NCBI GenBank assembly: GCA_902386135.1 | Contig: CABMIB010000055.1 | Coordinates: 1 to 63,892 of the forward strand | Direction: 5' to 3' | Length of the DNA stretch: 63,892 nt | DNA from: an uncultured archaeon | GTDB taxonomy: Archaea; Halobacteriota; Methanosarcinia; Methanosarcinales; Methanoperedenaceae | Made by a program: the position numbers and the translations under genes | The notes under the pieces: generated by a model | Told to the model about the DNA's origin: nothing | Database searches by the model: none | The model's input: only the letters and a program-made list of their open reading frames with translations | Shown: in pieces, positions 62,451 through 63,892 of the stretch | Layout of the letters: every line of letters begins with the position of its first letter | How positions within the stretch are numbered: the first letter of the stretch is position 1

Positions 62451-62480
62451 TATATAAACAAAGTTGTGAAATGAGTGTGA
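62451..62480 (-). promoter_or_regulatory. Motility promoter element of the KaiC-like gene
   Basis: On the minus strand: TCACAC, TCATT, TCACAA, CTTTG, TTTATATA. It lies 46 bp before the start at 62405. The divergent arlCDE-type gene has its own TATA-like AAATATAAATAA at about 62521-62532. Confidence 0.8.
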
Positions 62481-62592
62481 AATAATTGGCACGCGCGTTC
62501 CGGGGGGATAAAACGGTACAAAAATATAAATAACTTGAAATGACATTAACGTTATAACATATTGATGATAATGATGATTCGAAGGAGAACAT

Positions 62593-63678
62593 ATGTTTGA
62601 GGGCTTATCGGAGAAATTCAAAAAATTAAAGATGCCTGAAGAGTCCCTTATAAAAAAAATCGAAAAAATAAAAAAGACATCCGAAACTAAAGCCCGGCAG
62701 GCTAATGCTCCACCTGCCCCGGATATCACCGAACAGCTCAAGAAGAGCCAGGAAGAGACTGCTAAAAAGATCGAAGAGATGATAAATGCAAAATCCGAGC
62801 AGATAACCGCTAATAGTGATACAATAAAAGAGTTCGATGTCAAATTAAATAAAATGGAAAGCACGGTCTCCGGCTCAAAGCAGCGCCTTGATGAATTCAA
62901 GGACAGGCTGGATAAGATCGATGAAAGTCTCCTCGAATTATTATCGTTGTATGAAGTCGTTTCAAGCACCGTGAATCCTTTCGTGGGTGAAAAGGATACA
63001 GCACCACTGGAAAAAATCGAGCAGATAGAGAAAAAGATCGAAACTTTAAGCCAGAGAGTCCCTGAGATCCCCCCGGACCTGAGGCAGGAGTTCGATGGTA
63101 AGTTCAAAGCTATAGAAGAGAGACTGGAGGAATTGTCACAGGTAATGGAGGCGAACGTGACCCATCCCGATGTCCTGGTAGAACAGGTCATGGAACACCT
63201 CAAACCTATACTGGAACAGCAGCAAAAACAAAAGGAGACACCTGCGCCTGATGGGGAGGAACAGCCTGGGCAGACTGCAGGAGCTGAGCCTGCAAATACA
63301 CAGAAGCAATATAAGCCGGGCGCTAATGATGTAAGGCTGCCTTACCTGGACGGCAGGGCCGAGACCTCTATTATTGTCCTGAACTGGATAGAATTCTTAC
63401 TGGAAAAGGTGGGAAGGAACAACCTGGCTGAGATCCTTGAGTACTATATCGAGATCGGGTGGATAAGCGAGGAAGTTTACTCAAAAATGATGACCTATGC
63501 CAACGGAATAGATTACTATGTGGAAAGGCCCACATGGAAACTGCTCCCGGAAGACCATGCCAAATCCCTGATGTTCATAAACCAGCTGACAGGGAAGAAG
63601 TTAGATAAAAACATCGTCTCAAGGCTTGAGAGGGATGCTGAAAGGGTGGTCAGGGGCAATGAAGTGTATACTACCTGA
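62593..63678 (+). CDS. arlCDE: Archaellum switch-complex protein, fused ArlC/D/E type
   Basis: A 361-residue protein. About 250 residues of coiled coil and charged linker (SLIKKIEKIKKTSETKA, LDKIDESLLELLSLYE) precede a C-terminal FlaD/E domain (about 258-355) with LPYLDGRAETSIIVLNWIEFLLEKVG and ILEYYIEIGWISEEV. In Euryarchaeota ArlC, ArlD and ArlE, often fused, form the ring that receives CheY-P signals through CheF. GAAGGAG lies 5 bases before the ATG. It is 27 kb away from the arlB-J operon and lies across the receptor cluster from it. The promoter does not carry the TCACA element. Confidence 0.88.
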   Translation: MFEGLSEKFKKLKMPEESLIKKIEKIKKTSETKARQANAPPAPDITEQLKKSQEETAKKIEEMINAKSEQITANSDTIKEFDVKLNKMESTVSGSKQRLDEFKDRLDKIDESLLELLSLYEVVSSTVNPFVGEKDTAPLEKIEQIEKKIETLSQRVPEIPPDLRQEFDGKFKAIEERLEELSQVMEANVTHPDVLVEQVMEHLKPILEQQQKQKETPAPDGEEQPGQTAGAEPANTQKQYKPGANDVRLPYLDGRAETSIIVLNWIEFLLEKVGRNNLAEILEYYIEIGWISEEVYSKMMTYANGIDYYVERPTWKLLPEDHAKSLMFINQLTGKKLDKNIVSRLERDAERVVRGNEVYTT

Positions 63679-63774
63679 ACTGATTGTCCGGCCTGTATTA
63701 ATATTAGGTTAACAGTATCATTGTTCCGGCCCGGGAGTTAATTGACAGGCTACTATACAATATTCGGCATTGTC

Positions 63775-63892
63775 CTAATTTAGAATACTTAATTTACAAT
63801 TAAAAAACTCCTCCCAACTCCATTGATGATGCTCTAAACCTTCAATCATCGCAGGAGTTTCACTTTTTGTCAACTTATCCATAAAATTCCAA
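63775..63892 (-). mobile_element. C-terminal end of a transposase (cut by window edge)
   Basis: The last 38 codons of an open frame run to TAG at 63777-63775. The motif SETPAMIEGLEHHQWSWEEFF resembles the C-terminus common in DDE transposases (TPAM-x2-GL-x-x-H-x-W-x-x-EE). The rest lies outside the window, so the insertion-sequence family and its ends cannot be judged. Confidence 0.5.

Noticed and set aside
1-63892. CRISPR array
   Set aside because: No regularly spaced direct repeats with unique spacers were seen; the phased arrays at 53140 and 56056 have only 12-bp periods.

Overview
The window looks like the chromosome of a methanogen-related archaeon of the Methanosarcinales/ANME-2 group, most like Candidatus Methanoperedens. 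The evidence is two coenzyme F430 genes (cfbA, cfbE), a doubled-domain methanosarcinal S-layer protein, DUF1699 and DUF1646 proteins, FilR1-type regulators, a deoxyhypusine synthase, TATA-box promoters and an archaeal-type archaellum. The genus is an inference from remembered families; no search was run.

Layout. 1-4.6 kb: 5' end of topA, S-layer protein, YdjM-like membrane hydrolase, a receiver-domain remnant and a DUF1699 gene. 4.6-10.3 kb: envelope genes, including a membrane-protein gene with an in-frame UGA, a tRNA 3'-end remnant, and a five-gene operon with an FtsX/LolD-type ABC system. 10.4-17.2 kb: a FilR1 regulator, a partly decayed TusA/DsrE sulfur-relay group, stress, transport and thioredoxin genes and an MBL-fold nuclease-like protein. 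17.2-19 kb: a long non-coding stretch with strong inverted repeats and a GNAT toxin/antitoxin pair. 19-22.4 kb: the operon cfbA-cfbE-dys-pyrF.

22.4-63.7 kb is almost entirely motility and chemotaxis: cheY-cheB-cheA-cheR-cheC-cheD, the archaellum operon arlB-B-B-F-G-H-I-J, response regulators, two paralogous large ribbon-helix-helix-like regulators, a three-gene membrane/zinc-ribbon operon, six chemoreceptors (three paired with cheW), a 1095-residue sensor kinase, a receiver-PadR fusion, a KaiC-like ATPase and a fused ArlCDE-type switch protein. A transposase C-terminus lies at the right edge.

The strongest unexplained signal is a promoter element found 12 times in this region and nowhere else that I saw. 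Read toward the gene it is TCACAy-N5-TCACAa-N5-TATA box, with the two boxes exactly 11 bp apart and the proximal box exactly 5 bp from an 8-bp TATA element in every copy. It precedes the che operon, two archaellins, four chemoreceptor transcription units, one RHH-like regulator, the membrane/zinc-ribbon operon, a stand-alone two-CW protein, the receiver-PadR regulator and the KaiC-like ATPase. This defines a candidate motility regulon. A second system, a 12-bp-phased TTGTTTC array, marks two chemoreceptor promoters.

Several genes look damaged or non-canonically started: in-frame UGA in one archaellin and one membrane protein, single-base frameshifts in tusA-like and dsrE-like genes, and arlI with no ATG/GTG/TTG at its expected start. 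These may be real decay, recoding or assembly errors.
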